Below are positions 35,368 through 44,267 of a stretch of DNA of 64,000 nt, piece by piece. Positions within the stretch are counted from its first letter, which is position 1, and every line of letters begins with the position of its first letter. The notes under the pieces were generated by a model, which made no database searches, was not told the DNA's origin, and was given only the letters and a program-made list of their open reading frames with translations. The stretch is from positions 4,278,001 to 4,342,000 of the forward strand of contig NZ_AP022582.1 of assembly GCF_010731595.1 (NCBI RefSeq), written 5' to 3'. Made by a program: the position numbers and the translations under genes. This DNA is from Mycobacterium seoulense. Its GTDB lineage: Bacteria > Actinomycetota > Actinomycetes > Mycobacteriales > Mycobacteriaceae.

Positions 35368-36096
35368 CTAGGGGCGCGGAACCTGAGTGGTGGCCAATAA
35401 GCCGGTATCGGCGGCGCTGCAGTTCAGCGCCACCGCGTAAACGGCCAGGCTGTGGGGAGTGTCGCCGGCCACTACCAGCACGACGCCGGGGCGGGCGTTG
35501 ATCTCGACGCGGCGCGCGCCCAGCACCTGCGTGGCCGCCGGATAACCGAGGCCGGTGAGGCATGAGGCGCGCCGGCCAGGGTCGCCGAGTGGTCCGTAAT
35601 CCGGACGCTGGGCGAGGAGACCCAGGATCTCGTCCTGCGACAGGGGGACCGTCATCGGCGGCGTCGACACCGTGATGTGCTCGGCGGTGACCGGGGTGCT
35701 GGGGGCGGGTTCGGGGGCGGTGATCAGCGCCGCGGTCCCCACGCCCACCGCCGCCAGCACCGCACCGACGCCGGCCACCGTGGCGACCACCCGCCCGGTC
35801 CGCATCGGCGGCCGGGCCGAGTGCGCGGCGGGCCGGCCCGCCTCCGCCGATTCCAGCGCGGCCGAGACGCGGGCGGTGACCTCCGGCGGGACATCGGGCG
35901 GTGGGTCGGCGCCAAGGGTGGCAACGTCGCAGCGCACGCGATTCAGGGCGCGCAGGATCTGCTCCGCCTCGGCGTCGCCGCGAACCCGCTGGCGCACGCG
36001 GGCCGCGGATTCGTCGTCCAGCAGGCCCGCCTGCAGGTCGGCGAGAAGCTCGACCGTCAGGGGCGGCTCGTCGGCATCGTGGTCGGCTTCATCCAT
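35368..36096 (-). CDS. rsmA: RsmA, anti-sigma-M factor
   Basis: A 242-residue protein. Residues 1-100 are an acidic/Arg-rich cytoplasmic part that should bind SigM (ELLADLQAGLLDDESAARVRQR), one membrane helix lies near 105-127 (VVATVAGVGAVLAAVGVGTAALI), and the rest is outside. No zinc-binding HxxxCxxC motif is seen. Equivalent to M. tuberculosis Rv3912. Its ATG overlaps the sigM 3' end by eight bases, so sigma and anti-sigma are made together. Confidence 0.88.
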   Translation of the reverse strand: MDEADHDADEPPLTVELLADLQAGLLDDESAARVRQRVRGDAEAEQILRALNRVRCDVATLGADPPPDVPPEVTARVSAALESAEAGRPAAHSARPPMRTGRVVATVAGVGAVLAAVGVGTAALITAPEPAPSTPVTAEHITVSTPPMTVPLSQDEILGLLAQRPDYGPLGDPGRRASCLTGLGYPAATQVLGARRVEINARPGVVLVVAGDTPHSLAVYAVALNCSAADTGLLATTQVPRP

Positions 36097-36700
36097 CCGC
36101 CCCAGTGTCCGTCATGCGCTGCTTGACGGCCATGGGTGGGGCCAGGTCGGGGGAGGCTTTGAGGTAGCCGAGCAGCTCGGCGAGGCGAACACGGGCACGC
36201 GCGCATCGGCTTTTGACGGTGCCCTCGGCGACGCCCAGCAGAGCGGCGGTGTCGGCCACCGAGTACCCCTGCATGTCGACGGCCACCACCGCCGCCCGCT
36301 GCTCGACGGGAAGCCGCATCAAGGCGCGGTGCACGATCATCGCGGTCTCGACCTGGGTCGTCCGGTCGGCCACCGGGAAGACGTCCTCGAGCGGCACGGT
36401 GGGATGTGCCTTCGTGCGCCGCAGCCGGTCCAGGCAGGCGTTGACGACGATGCGGTGCAGCCAGCTGCCGACGGCGGCGTCATGCCGGAACGCGCCGGCG
36501 CCGCGGTGCGCCGAGAGCATGGCGTCCTGCAGCGCGTCCTCGGCATCCTCCGCGGTGCGCGTGGTCAGCCGGGCCAGCCGGTGCAGCTGTCGTTGGTGGC
36601 GAAGGAACAACTCCCCGAAGGCGCGGCGATCGCCGGCGACGTGGGCTGCCAGCAGCTCGGCGTCGGTGCGTTCACGCTGGATGTTTCCCCGGGAGCCCAC
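36089..36700 (-). CDS. sigM: ECF sigma factor SigM
   Basis: A 203-residue extracytoplasmic-function sigma factor. Region 2 has LRHQRQLHRLARLTTRTAEDAEDALQ and FRHDAAVGSWLHRIVVNACLD; region 4 has LPVEQRAAVVAVDMQGYSVADTAALLGVAEGTVKSRCARAR. The start is GTG 36700; a stop codon 39 bases upstream and no ATG/GTG/TTG between leave no other choice. In M. tuberculosis SigM raises esxE/esxF and other ESX-related genes; those genes are absent from their usual place here. The 65 bp to murJ may hold its promoter (GGATACT lies just upstream). Confidence 0.94.
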   Translation of the reverse strand: MGSRGNIQRERTDAELLAAHVAGDRRAFGELFLRHQRQLHRLARLTTRTAEDAEDALQDAMLSAHRGAGAFRHDAAVGSWLHRIVVNACLDRLRRTKAHPTVPLEDVFPVADRTTQVETAMIVHRALMRLPVEQRAAVVAVDMQGYSVADTAALLGVAEGTVKSRCARARVRLAELLGYLKASPDLAPPMAVKQRMTDTGADG

Positions 36701-36765
36701 GGCCGGACAGTATCCAATCGGCTGCGGGGCGGCACTTCACCACGGCGGCCGATTGTGGGGCGAAA

Positions 36766-39700
36766 TCAGGATGCGGCCTGGACCGTGATTTCCGAAAAGC
36801 CGGCCTGGCTCTTGCCGTTCGTGGTTCCCAGCGTGGAGATCCACACCAGCAGATTCGACGTCGGTGAGCCGGACCGGACCGGGATGACGTTGTGCCCGGG
36901 CTTGAGCGTGAACGCCTGCGCCAGCACGGTCGTGTCGTTCAGCGATGCCGGCGACGCCGTGGCCGACGAGCGGATCTCGACTTTCGTCCCGGTGCTCGGG
37001 GTGTCGATGCTGACCTGCCCGACCACCGTGGGGTTCGGCAGCTGCAGCATGAGCCCCTCACCCTGCTTGAAGCTGGGGAACGGGACGGCGTCGGTGTAGA
37101 CCTCGGTGGCCCAGGCTGTCGAGGGGTCGCCGTCGATGGCCTGGCCGGCCGTGCCCGCATTGTCGGCGTCGCCGTCGGGGGAGTAGACCGACGCCCTGGT
37201 CGGTTTGACGACGCTACCGGCGGCGGTGGAGCTCGGGGCCGACGACGATACGGACGACGACGGGCCGTTGAGCCCCAGCTCGTCCTTGTTCAGGCCGCCG
37301 CCGACATTGCCGAAGATCTTGCTCACCACCGACGCCAGGACCAGCAGGGCCACCACGATGACGACGAGGCCGGCCCCGACGCCGATCAACACGTTGCGGC
37401 GCCGGCGCGCAAAGTTGGCGTCATCTTCACCCGCGGGCACGCGGGCGGTGGCGGGCGCCGGCGAATCATCGATCGGGCCCAGCACCTCGGTCCGATCGGC
37501 TACCGCGGTCGCCTGCTGCAGCAGGTTCAAAAGCGTTGAGGCACTGCGGATCCCGCCATCTTCCTGAACCGCGCGGACAGCGACAGCCGAGATCTGGAAC
37601 GGAATCTCCCGGTCGATGACCATTGGTTCGACCGGCTGGCCCGCCGAATCGCGTTCGGCCGGGGCGAGCCCGCTGCGCACGCTCGACTCCGCGAGCGGCC
37701 ACCGATTGACCAGCAGGGCATACAGCGCCGCACCGATCCCGCGGATGTCGCCCTGCGGGTTGGCGTCGGGCATGGTCGCCGGGTAAGCGAGCACGACGTC
37801 GCCCTCGATGCTGACCCGCACCCGGCTCGGGTGGTCGATCGACAACGCGACACCGGCCCGGTGGGCCGCATCGGCGGCCGCGGCCAGCGATTGCATGGCC
37901 CGCACGGCGCCGACGGGCGACGGCGCGGTGTCGGCCACCTCCTGCAGCGACCCGCCCCGCACCCACTCCGAAACGACCAGGCCGCCGTGGCCCGTATGGA
38001 CCACGTCGAGCACCCGGGCGATGCCGGGCTTGTCGATGCGGCTGAGCCGCAGGGTGCGGGACAGGATTTCCTGCAGCACGTCGTCGGGCAACGCCCTGTC
38101 GGGGTCGACGAAGGTCAGCGCCACCTGCCGGTCCAATGCGGTGTCCAGCGCCTGCCAGAACTGCAGCGGCGGCGCGCCGCCGTGGAAGACCAGCAGCCGA
38201 TAGCGGCCGCCGGCGATGCGGGCACCGGGAACCAGATGGAGGTCGTCTGCCGGCGGTTCCCCTCCGCGGTCGCGGGGCGCATCGAACGGGGCCGGGCCGC
38301 GCCGCGATTCGGGGGCGACGTCGCCGTTGCGCTGGTCGGCCGGGCGCGCCGGCGACGGCTCCGGCTCACGGCCGGCGGGTATGTCGGGTTGGAAGTCGTC
38401 GGCGACCGGTCGTGGCAGCTCGGCACCCGACGCGGCGCTCTCGACAGGGCGGTCGGTCACCTCCGGTCCTTTCGCTAGCCGGGCTGGGGTTGCCCGCTCC
38501 GGAGGTCTGCGCCGGATCGGCTCCTGGACCGCATTTACCCCAGGCGGGGACGAATTCCTCTGCTCAGGGTACGTGACCGGGGATGGGCGAGACGATCGAT
38601 CCGCTGTGACCGGTTTGCGGGGGGTCGGCGTGCGGCCGCCGAAGCGGTGTCTGACCGCGTCGAGTGCGGCCTGCGCCTCCGGGACGCGTGCGCGGAGCAT
38701 GACCGCGGCCATGATCGGCAGCATGATGACCCCGAGGATGAGCAGGCGCAGCAGCGAGCCGGCGCCCCCGCCGTGCGTGGTCAGCCGGTCGAGCCCCAGC
38801 AGGCGGTCGGCCACGTGGGCCACCAATCCGGCCAGCATGGACGCGGTGATGGTGACCAGGATGGTTCGGAGCTCGCCCTTGCTGATCAGCTGGCCGCCGG
38901 TCGGCAGCAGGGTGTGCCGCAACAGGAGGTAACCGACGATCGCGCCCGCCAGGAACCCGATGCCGTTGGCCAGCCCCAGATAGCCGGCGACCAGCTTGGG
39001 GTCATGGGTGAGGTGCGGAGCCAGGACGGATCCGACGATCTTGACGGCCGTGATGACGAGGATGATCACGATCGGCGTCCAGGGCTGCTCGCGCGCGTAG
39101 AACACGCGCAGCTGGAGCAGCACCAGGCCGTAGGGGATCAGCGTGAACGCCGACATGGCGATCGCGGCGCCGAGGTAGCCGGCGTCGACGCCGCCGAAGT
39201 GGCCGTAGGCGAACAGCGCGCTGCCCATCGCGGGCCCGCCGACGGTCATGAACGCGACGATCGGGATCAGCGTGATCAGTGTCAGTCGGGTGGCCAGCGA
39301 CAGGTCGGCGAGCACGGCCTGGGTGTCGTCGGCGGCGGCGTTGCGGCTCAGCCGCGGCATCACCACGGTCAGCACGGTGACGCCGATCATGCCGAACGGC
39401 AGCATGAGGACCAGCCAGGTGTAGTTGTAGATCGCCGGGCCCGAGGCGGCCGCCGTGCTGGCGATCTGATTGCCGACCACCAGGCCGAGCTGGCTGATCA
39501 GCACGTAGAGGACCATCGCGGCGGCCATGGTGCCGAAGCGCTTGAGGCGTTCGTCGATTCCCCACATCGGGCGCAGGTCGACGCGTTGGCGCCGCAGCGC
39601 CACCAGCAGCACCGCGGTCTGCGCGAAGACACCGAGCGTGGTGCCGACGCCGAGGACAAGCAGCTTGGTGTTGCCCATGCGGACGGGGTCGACCGACAAC

Positions 39701-40386
39701 TCCCCGGGCACGACCGCGTACACCGCCAGGGTCGCAAGGGCGACGACGTTGTTGACGACCGGCGCCCACGCTGTCGGCCCGAACACGTTGCGGGTGTTCA
39801 GGATCGCCATGAACACCGACGTGAGGCCGTAAGCGAGCACCTGGGGGAGCAACAGGTAGGCGAAGGCCGTGGTCAGCGGCTCGTTGACCTGCGGGTCGCG
39901 GCCGAGCATGAGCCGCACCAGCAGCGGCGCTGCGAGCACCGACAACGCGGTCGCCACCAAGAGCAGCGCGGTGGTCAGCGTGACCAGGCGGCGCACGAAT
40001 GCCGCCCCGCCGTCGGGGTCGCTCTGCTCGGCGCGGGCCAGCACGGGCACGAAGATGGCGGTGAAGGTCGCCTCCAGCACTAGGGCGGCCACCAGGTTGG
40101 GCAGCTGGTTGGCCACCGAGAACGCGCTCGACAGCGCGGCGCCGAGGATGGCCGCCAGGAGCACGATCCGGGCGAAGCCGGTGAGCCGGCTGACCAGCGT
40201 GGCGAAGGCCATCGCCCACGACCGCGACACCAGGGCGGCGTCGGACAGTTCGGGTCGCCGGCGATCGACGCCCGCAGGGACGGGCGGCAGGGGACCGGTG
40301 GGCGGTGAGCCCGGGACCCGGGGTCGCCGCGGCGGCTGTGGCAGGCGGGGGTGTTGCGGTGCGGCCTGCCGGTGGGCGGGTTTCAT
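36766..40386 (-). CDS. mviN: MurJ/MviN lipid II flippase fused to a pseudokinase
   Basis: A 1206-residue protein. After a Pro/Arg-rich start, residues about 45-560 are the MurJ flippase with 14 membrane helices (SWAMAFATLVSRLTGFARIV, LVLMLPFGMIGVTVLTVVMPRLS), which moves lipid II outward. Residues about 715-960 form a kinase-like domain lacking the catalytic HRD and DFG motifs (VALSIDHPSRVRVSIEGDVVLAYP in their place), so it is a pseudokinase. One helix (VLIGVGAGLVVIVVALLVL, near 1000) leads to an external C-terminal domain of carbohydrate-binding type. In M. tuberculosis PknB phosphorylates the pseudokinase, which then binds FhaA (982-2616) and slows wall synthesis. ATG 40386 overlaps the upstream stop (ATGA); longer frames beyond are not conserved. 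Confidence 0.95.
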   Translation of the reverse strand: MKPAHRQAAPQHPRLPQPPRRPRVPGSPPTGPLPPVPAGVDRRRPELSDAALVSRSWAMAFATLVSRLTGFARIVLLAAILGAALSSAFSVANQLPNLVAALVLEATFTAIFVPVLARAEQSDPDGGAAFVRRLVTLTTALLLVATALSVLAAPLLVRLMLGRDPQVNEPLTTAFAYLLLPQVLAYGLTSVFMAILNTRNVFGPTAWAPVVNNVVALATLAVYAVVPGELSVDPVRMGNTKLLVLGVGTTLGVFAQTAVLLVALRRQRVDLRPMWGIDERLKRFGTMAAAMVLYVLISQLGLVVGNQIASTAAASGPAIYNYTWLVLMLPFGMIGVTVLTVVMPRLSRNAAADDTQAVLADLSLATRLTLITLIPIVAFMTVGGPAMGSALFAYGHFGGVDAGYLGAAIAMSAFTLIPYGLVLLQLRVFYAREQPWTPIVIILVITAVKIVGSVLAPHLTHDPKLVAGYLGLANGIGFLAGAIVGYLLLRHTLLPTGGQLISKGELRTILVTITASMLAGLVAHVADRLLGLDRLTTHGGGAGSLLRLLILGVIMLPIMAAVMLRARVPEAQAALDAVRHRFGGRTPTPRKPVTADRSSRPSPVTYPEQRNSSPPGVNAVQEPIRRRPPERATPARLAKGPEVTDRPVESAASGAELPRPVADDFQPDIPAGREPEPSPARPADQRNGDVAPESRRGPAPFDAPRDRGGEPPADDLHLVPGARIAGGRYRLLVFHGGAPPLQFWQALDTALDRQVALTFVDPDRALPDDVLQEILSRTLRLSRIDKPGIARVLDVVHTGHGGLVVSEWVRGGSLQEVADTAPSPVGAVRAMQSLAAAADAAHRAGVALSIDHPSRVRVSIEGDVVLAYPATMPDANPQGDIRGIGAALYALLVNRWPLAESSVRSGLAPAERDSAGQPVEPMVIDREIPFQISAVAVRAVQEDGGIRSASTLLNLLQQATAVADRTEVLGPIDDSPAPATARVPAGEDDANFARRRRNVLIGVGAGLVVIVVALLVLASVVSKIFGNVGGGLNKDELGLNGPSSSVSSSAPSSTAAGSVVKPTRASVYSPDGDADNAGTAGQAIDGDPSTAWATEVYTDAVPFPSFKQGEGLMLQLPNPTVVGQVSIDTPSTGTKVEIRSSATASPASLNDTTVLAQAFTLKPGHNVIPVRSGSPTSNLLVWISTLGTTNGKSQAGFSEITVQAAS

Positions 40387-42773
40387 ACTCGGTGCTCTTG
40401 CTCGACCCGATCGTCGGCGCCGTCGTCCAGCCCCGCGGATCTGGTGCGCGGTGGGTCGGGCCGGTCCAGGTCGGCGGGGTCGGGCTGGCCGCGGAAACGG
40501 TGCCAGAGGCGGCGTCCGGCCAGCAACACCAGCACGGCTGCGGCCGTCATGGTGATCGCGAAGAGCACCTTGCCGTAGGCGTTGGAATGCACCGACAGGC
40601 GCACCGGGTCGCCCAGCCGCAGGCCGTCCGGGGTGCGGAGCGTGACGTCGATGGCGACCCGCTGGGTGAAGTTCACTTCGATCGGCACCCGCAGCGGTAG
40701 GTATCCCGGCGGCAGCTCGATCTGGCCGACGTCGGTGACCCTCATCCCCGGCGGGGCGTCGACCTGCAGCCGCACCCGGATCGGAACGGCCAGGCCGTTG
40801 TGCAGGGCCAGCGGCAGCGGGCTGTGCTCGGTGGCCAGGGTGTACGAGCCGCCCGGGTTGACGATCGTGACCGCGCCGAACAGGTCGTTGATCGTCTTGC
40901 CGACGACGGCCAGGCGTTGCTGGGCCATCCCGTTGCGGGTGTCTGGCGGTTCGGATTGGCTCAGCGCGCGCAGCATGTCCTCGCGCAGCGGGGCGGTGTA
41001 CTGGATGCCGGTCAGCCCGGTGCGGTCGTCGGTGGTCAGCGCGGAGGTCAGGCCCCACAGCCGCCCCACCTGGCCGGCGATCGAGGCGGTGACGTCGTCG
41101 CCGAATCGACCGCGTGCGGAGGTGGAGGCCCCCACCGGTTCGGACGGCTCGGCGCCGGGTTGCCCAACAGGATTGGCCTCGGTGACGACCGCCGGCAGCG
41201 GTCGCGGCACCGCCAGCCCGGACCGGATGCTGGTGGTGAGCGCGGTCAGGATGACGTGGGCGTCGTCGGCCTGCAGGTTCCATGTCGCCGGCGGGACGAG
41301 GAGCTGGGTGCGCGGCTCATCGTCGGGGCGCAAGGCGTGCCAGAACATCGAGCCCAGGGCGTCCTGGCGGCGCGCGGTCGCCGAGTCGTGCGCGAGCCGG
41401 ACGGTCAGCGAGGGATCAAGGTAGGTGGGGACTGCGGGTGAGTTTCCCGCCCCGGCCAGCGCGGCGCCCACCGCAGGGTCGAACGGCGCGACCACGACTT
41501 GAGGGGACAGCCGCCGCGGCGCGGTGTCGGCGGCATCAGTGGATCCTTGCGCGTCCGGGGCGGACAGGTCGGCGGCAGCAACGGCGACGGTGTTTTCGTT
41601 GGCACCGAGCAGATTGACCGCGCGGTTGGTCAACGGGCCGTCGGGCAGCAGAGTGGCGCCGTGAATGGACGGCACGTCCAGGATGCGGTCGACGATGCTG
41701 TTGACGCCTGTGGTCGCGGCGGCGCTCAGCCCCCGATCGTTGACGCGCTGCAGAGCGTCCAGGTCGGCCTGCGCGTAGGGGAGCGGGGCGACGCACGTGC
41801 GGCGGGCCAGGGCACGCAGCCGGTTGAGCCATTCGGTCGCTGCGGCCTGTCCGGCACCCGGATGGGTCAAAGTGCCCGGGAGCTGACCGGGGCCCTCGGG
41901 CGGGTCGGTCACCACATAGCCGGCGGTCATCGCGTTGACGGTGACGAGCAGGTCGGGGTCGACGGCCAAACACAACGCCCGGCCGACCGCGCCGTCGGGG
42001 TCGACGTCGTGGCTGGTGGCGACCTCGGCCGCGGACAGCAGGATGTCCAACCTGCCGCCGCTGGCCAGGGAGCCGGCGAGGTCGTCGTCGACCAGTCGCA
42101 CCGGAATGGTGCCGCCGGGAACGCCCGGCGCCAGCCTGGGCCGGTCGGCCAGGGGCCACAGCATGGTCAGCCCCACGGGTTTGGAGGTGTCGGGCGCGAC
42201 GGCGGAGCCCAGATCGCCGCCCTGGTCGGGCGGCACACCGACCACGGGAAGCAGGAAGCGCGCGTTGTCGAGCCGGGCCGGGGCGCCGTAATCGGGGGTG
42301 CCGTTCACGTTGACCAGGACCGGGTAGATGCCCGGCTTTTCGACACCCAACGATTGCTTGGTCAGGGAGCGCAGTGGCGCCGACAGCGTGAAGCCGGCCT
42401 GTTGTCCGCGTTGCAGTTCGGGAGCGACCGTGAGGAAGTCGGCCGCCGGTTGGTATTGATCGGTGTCGCCGTCGAGGGTGGTTCGCAAGCCCGCGGACGT
42501 GGTGACCGCACCCGCATGCTCGAGCCGGACCATCACGTCACGGACGGGGCGGTCGCCGATGTTGGTCACCATGCCGCTGACGGTCACGACGGGTGGGCTG
42601 GTCGTGGTGACGACGTCGGGGGTGACCTGGTCGATGCGGACCCGGACGAACGGCGTCACGCCGGGTTCACCGGCGGTGGCGTGCGGCATGACGGGCCCGG
42701 TGAGCATCCCGAACCCGGCCACGATGCCGATCACTGCCGCGAGGCGCAACAAGCAGAGCCGGGATGCCGTCAC
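40383..42773 (-). CDS. DUF6049 secreted/membrane protein (Rv3909 type)
   Basis: A 796-residue protein with an N-terminal signal/anchor ([20 protein letters not shown], about residues 10-30), a large external part, a membrane helix near 733-752 ([20 protein letters not shown]) and a short acidic cytoplasmic tail. It lies between mutT4 and murJ in mycobacteria, overlapping each by four bases, which suggests a role near lipid II export or wall growth (inference). No enzymatic motif is recognised. Confidence 0.9.
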   Translation of the reverse strand: MTASRLCLLRLAAVIGIVAGFGMLTGPVMPHATAGEPGVTPFVRVRIDQVTPDVVTTTSPPVVTVSGMVTNIGDRPVRDVMVRLEHAGAVTTSAGLRTTLDGDTDQYQPAADFLTVAPELQRGQQAGFTLSAPLRSLTKQSLGVEKPGIYPVLVNVNGTPDYGAPARLDNARFLLPVVGVPPDQGGDLGSAVAPDTSKPVGLTMLWPLADRPRLAPGVPGGTIPVRLVDDDLAGSLASGGRLDILLSAAEVATSHDVDPDGAVGRALCLAVDPDLLVTVNAMTAGYVVTDPPEGPGQLPGTLTHPGAGQAAATEWLNRLRALARRTCVAPLPYAQADLDALQRVNDRGLSAAATTGVNSIVDRILDVPSIHGATLLPDGPLTNRAVNLLGANENTVAVAAADLSAPDAQGSTDAADTAPRRLSPQVVVAPFDPAVGAALAGAGNSPAVPTYLDPSLTVRLAHDSATARRQDALGSMFWHALRPDDEPRTQLLVPPATWNLQADDAHVILTALTTSIRSGLAVPRPLPAVVTEANPVGQPGAEPSEPVGASTSARGRFGDDVTASIAGQVGRLWGLTSALTTDDRTGLTGIQYTAPLREDMLRALSQSEPPDTRNGMAQQRLAVVGKTINDLFGAVTIVNPGGSYTLATEHSPLPLALHNGLAVPIRVRLQVDAPPGMRVTDVGQIELPPGYLPLRVPIEVNFTQRVAIDVTLRTPDGLRLGDPVRLSVHSNAYGKVLFAITMTAAAVLVLLAGRRLWHRFRGQPDPADLDRPDPPRTRSAGLDDGADDRVEQEHRV

Positions 42774-43504
42774 GGCCCTGGCCCGTGGCCGTTCTTGCGG
42801 CTGGTGGCCGGCTTGTCGGCGTGCCGGGTGCGCGAGTGCGTTTGTGGGCGGCGCCGGGGAGCGGTGGGCGGCAGCGGCGGCAGCGCGGCGGGGCCGTCGT
42901 TCTGCAGCTTGTCGATCAGCTCGTCGGCGACCCGCGCGAGCCGGCGTTCGTCGGCGTAGGCCAGCTTGGAGGGCAGCTCGTGGATCGGCACCCAGGCCAC
43001 CTCGGCCACTTCGAGGTCCTCGTCGGACAACTCGCCGCCGGAGAACCGCATCAGATAGTGGTGCACGGTCTTGTGGACCCGGCGGCCGTCCGTGACGAAC
43101 CAGTAGTCGATGCGTCCCAGCGCCGCCAGCACGCTGCCGCGGATGCCGGTCTCTTCGGCGACCTCTCTTATAGCGGTCTGTTCGGCGGTCTCACCCTGCT
43201 CGATGTGCCCCTTGGGCAGCGACCACAGCATCCGCCCCCGCCGGTCGACGCGGCCGATCAGCGCGGCGACCTGGGAGTCGCGCGGGCCGTCGAGGCCGTC
43301 GATGACCAGCCCGCCGGCGGAGGTTTCGTGCACGGTGCGCAGCCGGTCCGGTCCGCGGCGAGGCGAACGGGATCGGCGCGATTTCGTCGCCGTCGAGTCC
43401 GCGGGCGCTTGGCCGTTCGTCTGGTTCTCGGTCGAACTCGCGGCGCCACGACCGCGCCGCCGCCCCCGGCGTCGACGTGGCTTGTGTTGTTCGCCGTCCG
43501 ACAC
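42770..43504 (-). CDS. mutT4: MutT4, Nudix hydrolase
   Basis: A 244-residue protein. Residues 1-55 are a very basic Arg-rich tail; residues about 60-200 hold the Nudix domain with the complete box [22 protein letters not shown] (about 99-121) and [21 protein letters not shown] before it. It hydrolyses nucleoside diphosphate-linked substrates, possibly dATP or oxidised nucleotides. GTG 43504 is chosen because it gives the family start [17 protein letters not shown]. In M. tuberculosis its upstream neighbour is pcnA; here three genes intervene. Confidence 0.94.
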   Translation of the reverse strand: MSDGEQHKPRRRRGRRRGRGAASSTENQTNGQAPADSTATKSRRSRSPRRGPDRLRTVHETSAGGLVIDGLDGPRDSQVAALIGRVDRRGRMLWSLPKGHIEQGETAEQTAIREVAEETGIRGSVLAALGRIDYWFVTDGRRVHKTVHHYLMRFSGGELSDEDLEVAEVAWVPIHELPSKLAYADERRLARVADELIDKLQNDGPAALPPLPPTAPRRRPQTHSRTRHADKPATSRKNGHGPGP

Positions 43505-43588
43505 CCAAGCGATAGTAGCTGGCACGACATCGTCTCCCAGGACATACTCGCCGCTGGGCGGCCCCGCGATGGCTCTGAACGTATCGGG

Positions 43589-43897
43589 TCAGATCGGTCC
43601 GATCGCATGCGCGATGACGAACGCCGGAATGAAGATCAGGAGTGAGAGTGGCCCTGACAAGCTGCCAATCATCATTCCGCGGCCGATCTGACCACAGCGG
43701 CCCGATGCTCGCGCGATGAGGGCGCTGACGCCGACGTATGCCAGCGTTACGGGGAGAACGACAAATACCAAGGGCCACATCGGCAGAACGAACAGCCAGG
43801 TGACGAGATCGACCACGAAGACGTGAGCTATGGCTACTGCGAAACTCAGGGGCCCATAGCGATTGTTGGATGGGTCGACTGCAGGTTTGTCCGTCAT
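43589..43897 (-). CDS. Small membrane protein of the inserted cassette
   Basis: A 102-residue protein with three or four hydrophobic segments (FAVAIAHVFVVDLVTWLFVL, WPLVFVVLPVTLAYVGVSAL, GPLSLLIFIPAFVIAHAIGP). No family recognised. It starts nine bases after the stop of the preceding small membrane gene and is clearly cotranscribed with it and with the 507-residue gene. By position it could be an accessory or immunity protein to that product (inference only). Confidence 0.75.
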   Translation of the reverse strand: MTDKPAVDPSNNRYGPLSFAVAIAHVFVVDLVTWLFVLPMWPLVFVVLPVTLAYVGVSALIARASGRCGQIGRGMMIGSLSGPLSLLIFIPAFVIAHAIGPI

Positions 43898-43906
43898 CGC
43901 GGCCCT

Positions 43907-44242
43907 TCAGCGCAGGACCAGATAAGCGAAGATCGTTCCGCCTGCGAGCACGACGGCTGAACAGCTCACGACGCTGATGCCAAGACCACGACTACGTGGG
44001 GACGACGACCTCAGGAACGCGACGCCGGCAAGCAGCGACGCCAAAGCTGTCAGGACGGTGGCGGTCAGCATCCATCCGCGCTCACCGGCGTACGCGCTGT
44101 GTGTGTCGAACGGCCACTTGCCCAGCAGCCACATGGCGACAAGCAACATCCCCACTATCGGTTGGACGACAAAGGGCGCTGACCATGTCGCTGTGCGCCA
44201 GGCGCGGGTGTCGAAGAAGTTCGCTCCCTCAGAACTCGACAT
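43907..44242 (-). CDS. Small membrane protein of the inserted cassette
   Basis: A 111-residue protein with three predicted membrane helices (FVVQPIVGMLLVAMWLLG, WMLTATVLTALASLLAGVAFL, GISVVSCSAVVLAGGTIFAYL). The ATG at 44242 has GACAGAAAG upstream on its strand and begins 25 bases after the stop of the 507-residue gene; the open frame reaching 44416 would overlap that gene and is unlikely. No family recognised. Candidate partner or immunity protein of the upstream product. Confidence 0.72.
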   Translation of the reverse strand: MSSSEGANFFDTRAWRTATWSAPFVVQPIVGMLLVAMWLLGKWPFDTHSAYAGERGWMLTATVLTALASLLAGVAFLRSSSPRSRGLGISVVSCSAVVLAGGTIFAYLVLR

Positions 44243-44267
44243 ACTGTTGCTTTCTGTCACTGGACGG

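Noticed and set aside
36766..41283. MurJ frame extended to 1505 residues
   Set aside because: The first 300 codons overlap the DUF6049 gene in another frame and look like shadow sequence; ATG 40386 with its ATGA overlap is the real start.
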